Notes under the pieces: model-generated
Told to the model about the DNA's origin: nothing
Database searches by the model: none
The model's input: the letters and a program-made list of their open reading frames with translations, nothing else
Position numbers and translations under genes: made by a program
Shown here: positions 18,767 to 28,494 of the stretch, piece by piece
Numbering within the stretch: the first letter of the stretch is position 1
Layout of the letters: each line of letters starts with the position of its first letter
Assembly (NCBI RefSeq): GCF_008119785.1
Contig: NZ_VSFA01000007.1
Span: 96,970-160,969 of the forward strand
Reading direction: 5' to 3'
DNA length: 64,000 nt
Source of the DNA: Micromonospora sp. MP36
Lineage (GTDB): Bacteria > Actinomycetota > Actinomycetes > Mycobacteriales > Micromonosporaceae

Positions 18767-19831
18767 ATGGTGAAGCTGCCGGAGCCCCGCTCGGGTGAGA
18801 GCCCCTACCTGCGGGTGAAGGATCTGCGTGTTCGGTTCGACACCGAGGACGGGGTCGTCCGCGCTGTCGACGGGGTGTCCTTCTCGGTGGAGCGGGGTCG
18901 CACCCTGGGCATCGTGGGGGAGTCGGGTTCGGGGAAGAGTGTCACGTCGCTGGCGATCCTCGGTCTGCACAACGCGAAGCGCGCCGCGATCAGTGGGGAG
19001 ATCTCCGTTGGTGGCCGGCAGTTGGTCGGCATGCCGGAGGAGGAGGTGCGGCGGCTGCGGGGCCGGGACATGGCGATGATCTTTCAGGATCCGTTGTCGG
19101 CGTTGCATCCGTATTACACGGTGGGGCGGCAGATCGCTGAGGCGTACCGGGTGCATCATCCGAGGGCCGGTAAGCGGGAGGCGCGTGGCCGGGCGGTGGA
19201 CATGTTGGGTCGGGTGGGGATTCCGCAGCCGGGGAAGCGGTTTGATCAGTATCCGCACGAGTTTTCGGGTGGGATGCGGCAGCGGGCGATGATCGCGATG
19301 GCGTTGGTGAACGATCCGGATCTGTTGATCGCGGATGAGCCGACGACGGCGTTGGATGTGACGGTGCAGGCGCAGATCCTGGATCTGTTGGAGGATCTTC
19401 AGGGGGAGTTCCGGTCGGCGATCATTCTGATCACGCATGACCTGGGTGTGGTCAGCCAGGTGGCTGATGACGTGTTGGTGATGTATGGGGGGCGGGCGGT
19501 CGAGCACGGCAGTGTGGAGCAGGTGTTGCGGCGGCCGCAGCATCCGTACACGTGGGGTTTGTTGTCGAGTGTGCCGTCGTTGCACGGTGACGCGGACGCG
19601 GATCTGGTGCCGATCAAGGGCAACCCGCCGTCGTTGATCAATCTGCCGTCGGGGTGCGCGTTCCACCCTCGCTGTCGTTACGCCGACCGGAACGGCGACC
19701 GCTCCCGCACCGAGGTACCCGAGCTGCGCCCGGCTGGCGAGGCGGGGCACCTGGTCGCGTGCCACCTGCCGGCCGACGAGCGCACCCGGCTCTACCAGCA
19801 GGACATCGCCCAGGTGGGAGTCGCGCAATGA
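18767..19831 (+). CDS. Oligopeptide ABC transporter ATPase, DppD/OppD type
   Basis: The predicted protein has 354 residues from ATG 18767. Walker [12 protein letters not shown]-loop FQDP, signature FSGGMRQR, Walker [13 protein letters not shown] and switch ITHDL are all present, and the C-terminal oligopeptide extension carries the FHPRCRYA motif. It drives peptide import together with the next ATPase; its ATG-stop overlap with that gene (ATGA) ensures joint translation. Codon use is odd: from about 18900 to 19670 third positions are rich in T and G (TTG, GAT, GTG, CCG), unlike the C-rich genes around it, and the style reverts sharply near 19671. This suggests a segment with a different history. 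Confidence 0.95.
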   Translation: MVKLPEPRSGESPYLRVKDLRVRFDTEDGVVRAVDGVSFSVERGRTLGIVGESGSGKSVTSLAILGLHNAKRAAISGEISVGGRQLVGMPEEEVRRLRGRDMAMIFQDPLSALHPYYTVGRQIAEAYRVHHPRAGKREARGRAVDMLGRVGIPQPGKRFDQYPHEFSGGMRQRAMIAMALVNDPDLLIADEPTTALDVTVQAQILDLLEDLQGEFRSAIILITHDLGVVSQVADDVLVMYGGRAVEHGSVEQVLRRPQHPYTWGLLSSVPSLHGDADADLVPIKGNPPSLINLPSGCAFHPRCRYADRNGDRSRTEVPELRPAGEAGHLVACHLPADERTRLYQQDIAQVGVAQ

Positions 19832-20853
19832 CCGAACCACTGCTGAAGGTGCGCGGGCTGACCAAGCACTTCCCGGTCCGCGACGGTTTCCGGGCCAGAG
19901 GCGCCGTTCGCGCCGTCGACGGGCTGGACTTCGACGTGCGGCCGGGTGAGACGTTGGGTCTGGTCGGGGAGTCCGGCTGTGGGAAGACCACCACGGGTCG
20001 GATGCTGGTGCGGCTGCTGGACGCGACCTCCGGGTCGATCGAGTTCGACGGGCGGGACATCACCCACGCCCGCCGGGCGCAGTTGCGGCCGTTGCGGCAG
20101 GACCTGCAGATCATCTTCCAGGACCCCTACGCCTCGCTGAACCCCCGCCACACCGTCGGCCGGATCGTGGCCATGCCGTTGCAGGTCAACGGCATCAACC
20201 CACCCGGCGGCATCAAGAAACGCGTCCAGGAACTCCTCGAACTGGTCGGGTTGAACCCGGAGCACTACAACCGGTACCCGCACGAGTTCTCCGGCGGCCA
20301 ACGCCAACGCATCGGCATCGCCCGCGCGCTCGCGCTGCGCCCGAAACTGATCGTCGCCGACGAACCCGTCTCCGCCCTGGACGTCTCCATCCAGGCCCAG
20401 GTCATCAACCTGCTCCGCGACCTGCAACGCGACCTCGACCTGGCCTTCGTGTTCATCGCCCACGACCTCGCCGTCGTACGCCACTTCTGCCACCGCGTCG
20501 CGGTCATGTACCTCGGCAAAATCGTCGAGATCGGCGACCGCGACGACATCTACCAACGACCCCAGCACCCCTACACCCGGGCCCTGCTGTCCGCCATCCC
20601 CGACGTCACCACCCTCGGACCCGCCGGACGCATCCGCCTGGCCGGCGACGTACCCACCCCACTCAACCCACCATCCGGCTGCCGATTCCGCACCCGCTGC
20701 TGGAAAGCCCAGGACCGCTGCGCCACCGAAGAACCCCCACTGATCACCCGCGACGGCGGCGGGCAACTCACCGCCTGCCACTTCCCGGAGACGGGAACGA
20801 TCAGCCAGGACTCCGGGCCGGTCGGCGCGACCGCCGAGGAGGTGTCGAAATGA
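19828..20853 (+). CDS. Oligopeptide ABC transporter ATPase, DppF/OppF type
   Basis: The predicted protein has 341 residues; ATG 19828 overlaps the previous stop. Walker [12 protein letters not shown]-loop [15 protein letters not shown], signature FSGGQRQR, Walker [13 protein letters not shown], switch IAHDL, and the C-terminal extension with FRTRC are intact. It forms the ATPase dimer with the DppD-type subunit. Synonymous codons from about 20150 to 20770 are rich in C and A (GAA, CAA, CTC, CCA), the opposite of the neighbouring ATPase gene. It is followed by an ATGA overlap with the second C-type permease, which ties this ATPase pair to set 2 as well as set 1. Confidence 0.95.
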   Translation: MTEPLLKVRGLTKHFPVRDGFRARGAVRAVDGLDFDVRPGETLGLVGESGCGKTTTGRMLVRLLDATSGSIEFDGRDITHARRAQLRPLRQDLQIIFQDPYASLNPRHTVGRIVAMPLQVNGINPPGGIKKRVQELLELVGLNPEHYNRYPHEFSGGQRQRIGIARALALRPKLIVADEPVSALDVSIQAQVINLLRDLQRDLDLAFVFIAHDLAVVRHFCHRVAVMYLGKIVEIGDRDDIYQRPQHPYTRALLSAIPDVTTLGPAGRIRLAGDVPTPLNPPSGCRFRTRCWKAQDRCATEEPPLITRDGGGQLTACHFPETGTISQDSGPVGATAEEVSK

Positions 20854-21851
20854 GCCTGTCCCCGGTCGAGGGCGTGGCACTCGCCGAGATCGAGTCCACC
20901 GGTGAGGGGCCGGAGCAGAAGGGACTCGTCGGGCGTTCACCCGGCCAACTGGTCTGGAACCGGCTGCGACGCGACCGCACCGCGCTGGTCAGCGGCATCG
21001 TGCTGGTCCTGCTCATCCTGGCGGCGGTGGCGGCGCCGCTGATCTCGCGGCTCTACGGGACGTCGCCGAGCCAGCAGTTCGGTGACCTGCTGGACGCCAC
21101 CGGCATGCCGCTCGGCTACGTCGGCGGGGTCAGCGGCGACCACTGGTTCGGACTCGAGCCGGGCCTCGGCCGGGACATCTTCATCCGGATGATCTACGGC
21201 ATTCGCACCTCCCTGCTGATCGCGCTCGGCGCCGCCGTGGTGACCACGACGATCGGCGTGGTGCTCGGGATCATCGCCGGCTACCTGGGCGGCGTGGTCG
21301 ACGCGGTGATCGGTTGGTTCACCGACGTCGCGCTGGCGATGCCGTTCCTCGTCTTCGCGCTGGCCGTGGTGCCGACGTTCTCGCTGCGCTTCTACGGTCC
21401 CCGCGACGCGATCCCGACCTGGTTCGCGGTCACCACGCTGATCGTGGTCTTCGCCGCGTTCGGCTGGACCGGCACCGCCCGACTGGTACGCGGGCAGGTG
21501 GTGTCGCTGCGCGAGCGGGAGTTCGTGGAGGCGGCCCGGGCCAGCGGGGCTGGGCTGTGGCACATGCTCTTCCGGCAACTGCTGCCGAACATCTGGGCCC
21601 CGATCCTGGTGGCGTTCTCGCTCGCCGTGCCGTCGTACGTGACGGGCGAGGCGGCACTGTCCTTCCTCGGCGTCGGGCTGCCCGAGTCGGTGCCCAGCTT
21701 CGGCCGGATGATCTACCGCAGCATCGACTACCTGCAGACCGACCCGGCGTACGTCTTCTTCCCCGGCATCACCATCTTCGCGCTCGTGCTGGCGTTCAAC
21801 CTCTTCGGCGACGCGCTGCGCGACGCGCTCGACCCGAAGTCGTCACGGTAA
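20850..21851 (+). CDS. Oligopeptide ABC transporter permease, DppC/OppC type (set 2)
   Basis: The predicted protein has 333 residues; ATG 20850 overlaps the preceding stop (ATGA). It is clearly homologous to the permease at 14873: the same [19 protein letters not shown] insert and EAA loop ([20 protein letters not shown]), ending [17 protein letters not shown]. It pairs with the B-type permease 12 bases downstream. Gene order in set 2 is C-B-A, whereas set 1 is C-A-B, so the sets are not a simple tandem duplication. Confidence 0.93.
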   Translation: MSLSPVEGVALAEIESTGEGPEQKGLVGRSPGQLVWNRLRRDRTALVSGIVLVLLILAAVAAPLISRLYGTSPSQQFGDLLDATGMPLGYVGGVSGDHWFGLEPGLGRDIFIRMIYGIRTSLLIALGAAVVTTTIGVVLGIIAGYLGGVVDAVIGWFTDVALAMPFLVFALAVVPTFSLRFYGPRDAIPTWFAVTTLIVVFAAFGWTGTARLVRGQVVSLREREFVEAARASGAGLWHMLFRQLLPNIWAPILVAFSLAVPSYVTGEAALSFLGVGLPESVPSFGRMIYRSIDYLQTDPAYVFFPGITIFALVLAFNLFGDALRDALDPKSSR

Positions 21852-21863
21852 GGGGTTCGGCAC

Positions 21864-22850
21864 ATGGTGCGGTTCCTGCTGAAGCGGCTGCTGCTGGCGG
21901 TCTCGGTGCTGCTCGCGGTGAGCGTCGTCAGCTTCCTGATGTTCTTCGCGCTGCCCCGCGATCCGGTGACCGGCATGTGTCCGAAGAACTGCAACGCCGA
22001 ACGCCTGGAGCGGGTGCGTACCGAGCTGGGGCTGAACGATCCGAAGCCGCAGCAGTACGTCAACTACATGAAGGGCATCTTCGTCGGCCGCGACCTGGGC
22101 AGCGCGCAGGGCGGCAAGTGCGAGGCGCCCTGTCTCGGCTACTCATACGTCAACAGCGAGGCGGTCAGCGACACCTTCGCCCGGGTGCTGCCGGTGACGT
22201 TGAACATCGTGCTCCCGGCGGCGGTGCTGTGGCTGGCCATCGGGGTGGGGCTCGGGATGATCTCGGCACTCCGGAGAGGTTCGCTGCTCGACCGCGTCTC
22301 GATCGGGATCACGCTGACCTTCGCCTCGTTGCAGCTCTACTTCGTCGGGGCCGTGTTGCTGCTGATCTTCGTCTACTCGCTGAAGATCCTGCCGACACCG
22401 CGGTACACGCCGATCTTCGATAATCCGGTGGAGTGGGCCCGTGGGTTGGTGCTCGCCTGGTTGACCCTGGCACTGCTCTTCTCCGCGATCTACGCGCGGC
22501 TGTCCCGGGCCCAGATGCTCGAGACGCTGTCCGAGGACTTCGTGCGGACGGCCCGGGCCAAGGGCGTGGCGAAGCGGAAGGTCTACGGGCGGCACGCGCT
22601 GCGGGCGGCGATCACGCCGATCGTGACGATCGCCGGCCTGGACGTGGGCGCCGCGCTCGGCGGCACCGTCATCACCGAGACCACCTTCGGCATCCAGGGG
22701 CTGGGGCGTACCGCGGTGGAGGCGGTCCGCCAGGGTGACCTGCCGACCATCATGGCCACCGTGTTGATCTCCGCGCTCTTCGTGGTCGTCGCGAACATCG
22801 TGGTCGACCTGCTCTACGCGTTCATCGACCCGCGGGTACGCCTCGGCTGA
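21864..22850 (+). CDS. Oligopeptide ABC transporter permease, DppB/OppB type (set 2)
   Basis: The predicted protein has 328 residues from ATG 21864. It is homologous to the permease at 17764, with the same paired cysteines (MCPKNCNAERL and CEAPCLGYSY) in the first outer loop, which may form a disulfide, and the EAA loop LSEDFVRTARAKGVAKRKVY. The protein ends IDPRVRLG. The last gene of set 2, the binding protein, follows after 107 bases holding two inverted repeats, so it may also be transcribed separately. Confidence 0.93.
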   Translation: MVRFLLKRLLLAVSVLLAVSVVSFLMFFALPRDPVTGMCPKNCNAERLERVRTELGLNDPKPQQYVNYMKGIFVGRDLGSAQGGKCEAPCLGYSYVNSEAVSDTFARVLPVTLNIVLPAAVLWLAIGVGLGMISALRRGSLLDRVSIGITLTFASLQLYFVGAVLLLIFVYSLKILPTPRYTPIFDNPVEWARGLVLAWLTLALLFSAIYARLSRAQMLETLSEDFVRTARAKGVAKRKVYGRHALRAAITPIVTIAGLDVGAALGGTVITETTFGIQGLGRTAVEAVRQGDLPTIMATVLISALFVVVANIVVDLLYAFIDPRVRLG

Positions 22851-22912
22851 CCTCCCGTAGCCCGGGTGCCGATCGTTGTGCCCCCGTTATCTGCTCGAAA
22901 TTTACCGCGAGC

Positions 22913-22932
22913 GAAAGCTAGGCGAAGCTTTC
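22913..22932. promoter_or_regulatory. Inverted repeat GAAAGCT-N6-AGCTTTC before second binding-protein gene
   Basis: Perfect 7-base arms at 22913-22919 and 22926-22932 lie 13 bases before the ribosome-binding site of the binding-protein gene. A second, weaker pair (GCTCG at 22893-22897, CGAGC at 22908-22912) lies just upstream. Either could be a regulator site or an mRNA hairpin that boosts or tunes the binding protein relative to the permeases, which is commonly needed in such operons. Confidence 0.45.
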
Positions 22933-22957
22933 CTTCATCGGACCCGGAGGAGTGAGT

Positions 22958-24703
22958 ATGCGAGCAAGACTCGCCACCGCCATGGGCGGTGCGATGGCAC
23001 TGGTGGTTGCCCTCAGTGCATGCAGCAAGAACACCGGCGACAACGCCGACAGCGTGGACACCAACAAGCCGCGCACCGGCGCCATCGCGAGCGACCCGAA
23101 GGACTCGCTCGGGCCGGCGGCCGAGGTGGCCGGCGCGGCCAAGGGCGGGACCTTCTATATCCTGCGGGAGAACAAGATCTCCCACCTGGACCCGCAGCGG
23201 GTCTACTCGTTCGCCGGCCTGATGGGGAGCCAGCTCTACGCCCGCTTCCTCACCACCTTCAAGGATGACGGCAAGGGCAACGTGACCCTGGTCGGCGACC
23301 TGGCCGAGACCCCCGGCAAGAACGTGAACAACGACTGCAAGGTCTGGGAATTCAAGATCAAGCAGGGGGTGAAGTTCGAGGACGGCCGCCCGATCACGTC
23401 GAAGGAGATCGCGTACGGGATCGCCCGCTCGTTCGACCCGGATCTCACCGGCGGCCCGACCTACCTGCAGGAGTGGCTGGTCGACAGCCCGCAGTACGAC
23501 ACCAAGTGGAACTTCAAGGCCAACAAGACCTCGCTGCCGCCGGGCCTGACCACGCCGGACGACCACACGCTGCGCTTCGAGTTCAACAAGCCGCGCTGTG
23601 ACCTGCCGTTCGCCGTGTCGCTGCCGGCCACCGCGCCGCTGCCGCCGGACAAGGACACCGGCGTCAACCTCGACCTCCAGCCGTTCTCGTCCGGGCCTTA
23701 CAAGATCACCAGCCACAAGCCCGGCGTGGAGATGGTGCTCGAGCGCAACACGAACTGGGACCCGGCGACCGACCCGGTGCGGCACGCCTACCCGGACAAG
23801 TTCATCTGGTCGTTCGGCCCAGACCAGGCCACCCAGACCAACCGGGTCCTTGCCGGCACCGGCAACGACGCGGCGGCGGTGGCCACCGGTGGCGTCCCCT
23901 CCGAGCTGATCGCGAAGGTTACCGGTGACCCCGCCCTCAAGGCGCGGATGATCGTCGCGGCGACGCCGAACGCGTACCGGCTGAGCATCAACACCTCGCG
24001 GGTCACCGACCTGTCCGTGCGGCAGGCGATCAACTATGCGATCGACCGCAGCAGCATCACCAAGAACCTCGGCGGCCCGTACGGCGCCGTGCCGCTGACC
24101 ACGCTGCTGCCGCCCACCACGCTCGGTTACCAGAAGTTCGACGCGTACCCGGCCGGTGAGAGCGGCAACCCGGAGAAGGCGAAGGAGCTGCTCGCCGGCA
24201 AGTCGGTGAACCTGGTGCTGGGCACTGGCGACGAGACCTGGCAGCAGGAGACTGCCACCCAGGTCAAGACCGCCCTGGAGAAGGCCGGCTTCACCGTCAC
24301 CATCAAGCCGATCCCCGCGGACGGCTACCTCGACTTTGTGAAGAAGAAGAGCAACCCGTGGGACATCTGGGTCGACTCGTGGGCGGCGGACTGGCCCAGC
24401 GGTGCGGCGATCCTGCCGGTGCTCTTCGACGGCCGCGGCATCAAGGCCGAGGGCAGCAACAACACCTCCCAGCTCAACAACGACGCCATCAACGCGGAAT
24501 TCGACCGGGTACTCGCGGAGGACCCGGCGAAGCAGGCCGAGGAGTGGAGCAAGCTGGACGAGCGGCTCATGAAGGAGTCGGCGCCGGCGGTGCCGCTGTA
24601 CAACGAGGTCACCTCAGTCGCGCACGGCGAGAAGGCCGGCGGCGTCTTCATCGGCAGCATCTTCGGCTGGCCCAGCTTCGTGGACGCCTACGTGAAGCAG
24701 TGA
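22958..24703 (+). CDS. Oligopeptide-binding lipoprotein, SBP family 5 (set 2)
   Basis: The predicted protein has 581 residues. ATG 22958 is chosen because GGAGG lies seven bases before it; the GTG six bases upstream is only one base from that sequence. The lipoprotein signal ends ALSAC. The family 5 fold is evident from KGGTFYILRENKISHLDPQR, PITSKEIAYGIARSF and INYAIDRSSI. It is a paralogue of the protein at 15962 with a different pocket sequence, suggesting a different peptide range (inference). The gene is followed by a strong hairpin that ends the locus. Confidence 0.93.
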   Translation: MRARLATAMGGAMALVVALSACSKNTGDNADSVDTNKPRTGAIASDPKDSLGPAAEVAGAAKGGTFYILRENKISHLDPQRVYSFAGLMGSQLYARFLTTFKDDGKGNVTLVGDLAETPGKNVNNDCKVWEFKIKQGVKFEDGRPITSKEIAYGIARSFDPDLTGGPTYLQEWLVDSPQYDTKWNFKANKTSLPPGLTTPDDHTLRFEFNKPRCDLPFAVSLPATAPLPPDKDTGVNLDLQPFSSGPYKITSHKPGVEMVLERNTNWDPATDPVRHAYPDKFIWSFGPDQATQTNRVLAGTGNDAAAVATGGVPSELIAKVTGDPALKARMIVAATPNAYRLSINTSRVTDLSVRQAINYAIDRSSITKNLGGPYGAVPLTTLLPPTTLGYQKFDAYPAGESGNPEKAKELLAGKSVNLVLGTGDETWQQETATQVKTALEKAGFTVTIKPIPADGYLDFVKKKSNPWDIWVDSWAADWPSGAAILPVLFDGRGIKAEGSNNTSQLNNDAINAEFDRVLAEDPAKQAEEWSKLDERLMKESAPAVPLYNEVTSVAHGEKAGGVFIGSIFGWPSFVDAYVKQ

Positions 24704-24715
24704 CGGCCTGAGAGC

Positions 24716-24759
24716 AAGGGGCCCCTTCCTGACGCCCGGCGTCAGGGCGGGGCCCTCTT
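24716..24759. terminator. Long GC-rich hairpin ending the oligopeptide locus
   Basis: Outer arms AAGGGGCCCC (24716-24725) and GGGGCCCTCTT (24749-24759) enclose an inner perfect stem CCTGACGCC / GGCGTCAGG. The hairpin lies between convergent genes (binding protein ending 24703, S9 peptidase ending 24762), so it can terminate transcription from both sides. No T-run follows, as is usual for actinobacterial terminators. Confidence 0.75.
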
Positions 24760-24761
24760 CG

Positions 24762-26906
24762 TCACAGGTTCCGGCGGAGGAAGTCCAGCTCCAGGCGGAG
24801 CAGTCGTTCCGCGACGCCCCCGGCGGCCATGTGGCTGGCCCCGGTGAGCGGCAGCACGGCGTGCGGCCGGCCGGCGGCCAGCAGCGCCGCGGAGAGCCGC
24901 AGCGTGTGCGCGGCCACCACGTTGTCGTCGACCAGGCCGTGCACCAGCAGCATCGGCCGGGCCTGCGCCGGGTCGCCGACCGGTTCGGCGGCCAGCTCGA
25001 CCAGCGAATGGTGGGCGTAGACGTCCATCCCGTCGTCCGGCATGCCCAGGTAGCGCTCGGTGTACGCGGTGTCGTACAGCGCCCAGTCGGTGACCGGGGC
25101 GCCGACTATCGCGCAGCGGAACAGCTCCGGGTGGCGCAGCACCGCCAACCCGGCCAGCCAGCCGCCGAACGACCAGCCCCGCACCGCCACCCGGGCCAGG
25201 TCGAGGTCCGGGTGCTTGCCGGCGAGCGCGGTCAGCGCGTCCACCTGGTCGCTCAGGATCACGTCGGCCACCCGGCGGTGGATCGCCTTCTCGAACGACG
25301 GGGCGATGCCCGGGGTGCCGCGGTTGTCGATGGTCACCACGGCGAAGCCCTGCTCCGCCCACCACTGCCGCTCCAGCCAGGCCGCCCGGGTGGCGATCAC
25401 CTCCTGGTGCCCCGGCCCGCCGTAGACGTCCAGCAGCACCGGCAGCTTCGTGCCCTTGACGTGCTCGCCCGGGTAGAGCACCGCGCTCGGCAGCCGCCGG
25501 TCGGTCACCCGGACCATCATCGGCCGCGGCGCGTACGGCGGGACCGCGGCCAGCGAGCGCAGCTCGCCCACCTCCCGGTCGCCGTGCCACACCGACCAGC
25601 GGATGCCCGGGTGTTCCAGCGAGGCGGCGCCGACCACCAGCGTGGCGCCGCCGATCGCGGCGGTGTGCCAACCCGGGTCACTGCCCATCCGGCGGGCGTC
25701 CACCCCGCCGCCGATCACCGTGCGCACCCGGTAGAGGTGGCGCTGGCTCGGCTCGCCCTCGCTCGCCTCCACCAGCAGGTCGGTCGGCCCGCCGCCGCTG
25801 GTGGGCAGCCGCCCCACCACCCGGCGTACGTAGAGCGAGGGCGGGGTGAGCAGGGTGCCGTCGGCGAACAGGCACCGCGCGTCGTACCCGTCGTGGGCCA
25901 GTTCGCCGCCGACCAGCACCCGACCGTCCGGCAGGTGCGCCGGGGTGCCGGGGATCGGCTCCACCCAGCGCGGGTCGGCCAGCTCCGCGTGCACCTGCGT
26001 CTCCCCGGTACGCGGGTCGACCGCGAGCACCAGCCCGTGCTGCTGCGAGCGGCGCAGCACGGTGATCAGCGGCCCGCCGTCCGCCCAGTCGACCGAGGTC
26101 AGGTACGGGTAGGTCTCCCGGTCCCAGTGCACGTCGACCCAGCCGCCGTCGAGGTCGAGCAGGTGCAGGCTGACCTCGGCGTTCGGTCCGCCCGCCCGGG
26201 GGTACGCGACGGTCGTCGGTGGGCTCGCCGGGTCGGCCGGGTCGTGCAGGTGCCAGTGCGGCAGCCGGGACTCGTCCACCCGGGCGGCCAGCACCGAGCG
26301 CCCGTCCGGGGCCCACCAGTAGCCGCGGAACCGGTCGAACTCCTCCGCCGCGATGTGCTCGGCGAGCCCCCAGGTCACGCCGCTGTCCTCACCGGCGAGG
26401 AGGTTGTCGGTGCCGTCCGGCTCGACCACCCGCAGCTGGCCCCGGCGTACCCCCTCGGCGGCGTCGGTGACGTAGGCAAGCCGCTCGCCGGTGGGGTCGG
26501 GGCGGGGGTCGATCACCGGGCCGATCGCGGTCACCTCGACCACGTCGCCGTGTACCAGGTCGGCCCGGAACAGGCGGCCGGCCAGCGCGAACGCGGCCAC
26601 CCGGCCGGCGGCGTCCAGCGCGTACGAGCCGATGCCGCCGGCGGCGAGCCGCAGCCGCTCGCGCAGCGCCCGCTCGCCCGGGGCCAGCGCGGCCGGGTCG
26701 CTCTCCGAGCCGAGCAGCACCCCCGGGTCGGCGACCAGCCGCTCCTCGCCGGAAGCGACGTCCAGCAGCCAGAGCGCGTCGGCCGGGTCCTCCGGCCCAG
26801 AGGAGCGCAGGAAGATCACCCGGGAGCCGTCGTCCGCGACGGAGACGGCGCGCGGCGCCCCGTGGCTGAACCGACGGGTACGGGCGGCCAGCTCGGGATA
26901 GTCCAC
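24762..26906 (-). CDS. S9 family prolyl oligopeptidase / dipeptidyl aminopeptidase
   Basis: The predicted protein has 714 residues from GTG 26906 (VDYPELAARTRRFSHG). The N-terminal two thirds are a beta-propeller of DPP-IV type; AAEEFDRFRGYWWAPDG contains the paired Glu that binds the substrate N-terminus in DPP-IV. The C-terminal alpha/beta-hydrolase has the nucleophile in RGWSFGGWLAG, Asp in LVHGLVDDNV and His in TGASHMAAGG. It should cut dipeptides from peptide N-termini; no signal peptide is seen, so it acts in the cytoplasm, fitting the adjacent peptide importers. A TACGAT box seven bases before the GTG suggests a leaderless mRNA. It diverges from mshB. Confidence 0.92.
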   Translation of the reverse strand: MDYPELAARTRRFSHGAPRAVSVADDGSRVIFLRSSGPEDPADALWLLDVASGEERLVADPGVLLGSESDPAALAPGERALRERLRLAAGGIGSYALDAAGRVAAFALAGRLFRADLVHGDVVEVTAIGPVIDPRPDPTGERLAYVTDAAEGVRRGQLRVVEPDGTDNLLAGEDSGVTWGLAEHIAAEEFDRFRGYWWAPDGRSVLAARVDESRLPHWHLHDPADPASPPTTVAYPRAGGPNAEVSLHLLDLDGGWVDVHWDRETYPYLTSVDWADGGPLITVLRRSQQHGLVLAVDPRTGETQVHAELADPRWVEPIPGTPAHLPDGRVLVGGELAHDGYDARCLFADGTLLTPPSLYVRRVVGRLPTSGGGPTDLLVEASEGEPSQRHLYRVRTVIGGGVDARRMGSDPGWHTAAIGGATLVVGAASLEHPGIRWSVWHGDREVGELRSLAAVPPYAPRPMMVRVTDRRLPSAVLYPGEHVKGTKLPVLLDVYGGPGHQEVIATRAAWLERQWWAEQGFAVVTIDNRGTPGIAPSFEKAIHRRVADVILSDQVDALTALAGKHPDLDLARVAVRGWSFGGWLAGLAVLRHPELFRCAIVGAPVTDWALYDTAYTERYLGMPDDGMDVYAHHSLVELAAEPVGDPAQARPMLLVHGLVDDNVVAAHTLRLSAALLAAGRPHAVLPLTGASHMAAGGVAERLLRLELDFLRRNL

Positions 26907-26913
26907 GCCTCGG

Positions 26914-26919
26914 ATCGTA
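26914..26919 (-). promoter_or_regulatory. Leaderless -10 box of the S9 peptidase (TACGAT)
   Basis: On the minus strand TACGAT is followed by seven bases and then the GTG start, with no ribosome-binding sequence between. This places the transcription start at the first base of the coding sequence. Confidence 0.5.
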
Positions 26920-26988
26920 GAGGCGCGTCGGGCGTGATGTGGCCGACCTGCGCGGACGCGTCAGCCTCGGTGGAGGAGGACCGCCGGA

Positions 26989-26994
26989 TAGAGT
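26989..26994 (+). promoter_or_regulatory. Leaderless -10 box of mshB (TAGAGT)
   Basis: TAGAGT is followed by exactly seven bases and then GTG 27002. The upstream GTG at 26993 overlaps this box and would not be transcribed from it, which decides the start in favour of 27002. The GGAGGAGGA at 26972 is then upstream of the promoter and not a ribosome-binding site. Confidence 0.5.
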
Positions 26995-27001
26995 GACGGT
27001 C

Positions 27002-27916
27002 GTGACGAAGCTGCCCGATCGACGCCTCCTGCTGGTCCACGCGCATCCCGACGACGAGTCCATCGGCACCGGCTCGACGATGGCCCACTACGCGGCCACC
27101 GGCGCTCACGTCACCCTGGTGACCTGCACCCTGGGCGAGGAGGGCGAGATCCACGTGCCGGAGCTGACCCAGCTCGCCGCGGCCGAGGCCGACCAGCTCG
27201 GTGGCTATCGGATCGGCGAGCTGAGGGCCGCCTGCGCCGCGCTCGGCGTCACCGACCACCGCTTCCTCGGCGGCGCGGGCCGCTATCGCGACTCCGGCAT
27301 GATGGGCCTGCCCACCAACGAGCACCCCCGGGCCTTCTGGGGTGCCGATCTCGACGAGGCCGCCGGCCACCTGCTGGAGATCATGCGCGAGGTCCGCCCG
27401 CAGGTCATGATCACGTACGACCCGAACGGCTTCTACGGCCACCCGGACCACATCCAGGCGCACCGGGTGGCGATGCGCGCCCACGAGCTGGCCGTCGCGG
27501 AGGGGATCGCCCCGGCCAAGGTCTACTGGACGGCGATGCCGCGCAGCGTGCTGGAGGCCGGCCTGGACGCCTTCACCGAGGCCTCGGACAACCCCTTCGC
27601 CGGCATCGACAGCGCCGACGACCTGCCGTTCGGCACGCCGGATCCGGAGATCGCCGCGCGGATCGACGCCACCGACCGGCACGCCGCCAAGGAGGCGGCC
27701 ATGCGCGCCCACGCCACCCAGATCCCGGCCACGTCCTGGCTCTACTCGATCGCCGGCAACTTCGGCGCCGAGTTCATGGGCGTCGAATACTTCACCCTCG
27801 CGGTCGGCGAGAAGGGCCCGGGCAACGGCCCGTACGGCTGGGAGGACGACCTCTTCGCCGGGCTCGCGCTGGACGAGCCGGACCGGTCCCCGGTCGCGGC
27901 GGCCGGCCTCCGGTGA
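27002..27916 (+). CDS. mshB: GlcNAc-inositol deacetylase of mycothiol biosynthesis
   Basis: The predicted protein has 304 residues. It removes the acetyl group from 1-O-(2-acetamido-2-deoxy-glucosyl)-inositol in mycothiol synthesis, a pathway confined to actinobacteria. The zinc-binding AHPDDE motif is at residues 14-19 and GHPDH near 147. [17 protein letters not shown] and [14 protein letters not shown] are typical of MshB and distinguish it from the mycothiol conjugate amidase Mca less certainly. The start at 27002 is supported by a TAGAGT box seven bases upstream and by the N-terminus ([19 protein letters not shown]), whose length matches known MshB. The next gene overlaps its stop (GTGA). 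Confidence 0.9.
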   Translation: MTKLPDRRLLLVHAHPDDESIGTGSTMAHYAATGAHVTLVTCTLGEEGEIHVPELTQLAAAEADQLGGYRIGELRAACAALGVTDHRFLGGAGRYRDSGMMGLPTNEHPRAFWGADLDEAAGHLLEIMREVRPQVMITYDPNGFYGHPDHIQAHRVAMRAHELAVAEGIAPAKVYWTAMPRSVLEAGLDAFTEASDNPFAGIDSADDLPFGTPDPEIAARIDATDRHAAKEAAMRAHATQIPATSWLYSIAGNFGAEFMGVEYFTLAVGEKGPGNGPYGWEDDLFAGLALDEPDRSPVAAAGLR

Positions 27917-28407
27917 CGCTGCCGGCCGTACCGATGTCGGTTGCCCCCGAGCAGCAGCCCGCCGCGCCGCCGGCCCGGCCGGCGCGGGCACTGGACGTCG
28001 CCCTGCGCGTCGCCGGCGGCGTGGTGGCGGTCTGGGCCGGCGTGCTGGCCGCGGTGCTGGATCTGCTCTTCGCCACCTGGGCGTGGCAGGTGGTCAAGGG
28101 CCTGTCCGGCGGCGCGGCCAAGGGCCTGGTCGGCACGGCGCTCGCGGTGGGCGGGATCGCCGCGGTGGTGATGCTGACGGTGCTGGTGGCCTCGTTCGCC
28201 CACGCCGCGGTCGGCACCCGCTGGGCGGCCGCGCTGCCGGCCCTGCCCTGGTTCGTGGTGATCGTCGCGGGCGGGCTCCGGACCACCGAGGGTGACCTCG
28301 GGCTGAGCGGCGACAACGTGCTCGGCGTGGCGCTGGTCGTGGCCGGCGCGATCACCTTCGCGGTGCTGGGTTTCCGGCAGCTCGTGGTGCCACTGACCGC
28401 CCATTGA
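27913..28407 (+). CDS. Membrane protein coupled to mshB
   Basis: The predicted protein has 164 residues; GTG 27913 overlaps the mshB stop (GTGA). A short Pro/Ala-rich tail is followed by four hydrophobic segments: about 31-55, 66-95, 105-120 and 130-155. No catalytic motif is seen. Similar small membrane proteins sit next to mshB in other actinobacteria (from memory, of DUF6113 type; not verified). Its function is unknown, and tight coupling to mshB suggests co-expression with mycothiol synthesis. Confidence 0.75.
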   Translation: MTLPAVPMSVAPEQQPAAPPARPARALDVALRVAGGVVAVWAGVLAAVLDLLFATWAWQVVKGLSGGAAKGLVGTALAVGGIAAVVMLTVLVASFAHAAVGTRWAAALPALPWFVVIVAGGLRTTEGDLGLSGDNVLGVALVVAGAITFAVLGFRQLVVPLTAH

Positions 28408-28494
28408 GGTGCAGACGCCGCACAGGTTGCGGTGGTAGATATTCCTGCCAAGGAGTCCGCCGTGGGGGCGGGCGCTTACGGCGGGAGGCGTGCG

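Noticed and set aside
26939..27001. mshB start at GTG 26939 or 26993
   Set aside because: The -10 box TAGAGT at 26989-26994 with a 7-base gap to GTG 27002 and the usual MshB N-terminal length favour 27002.
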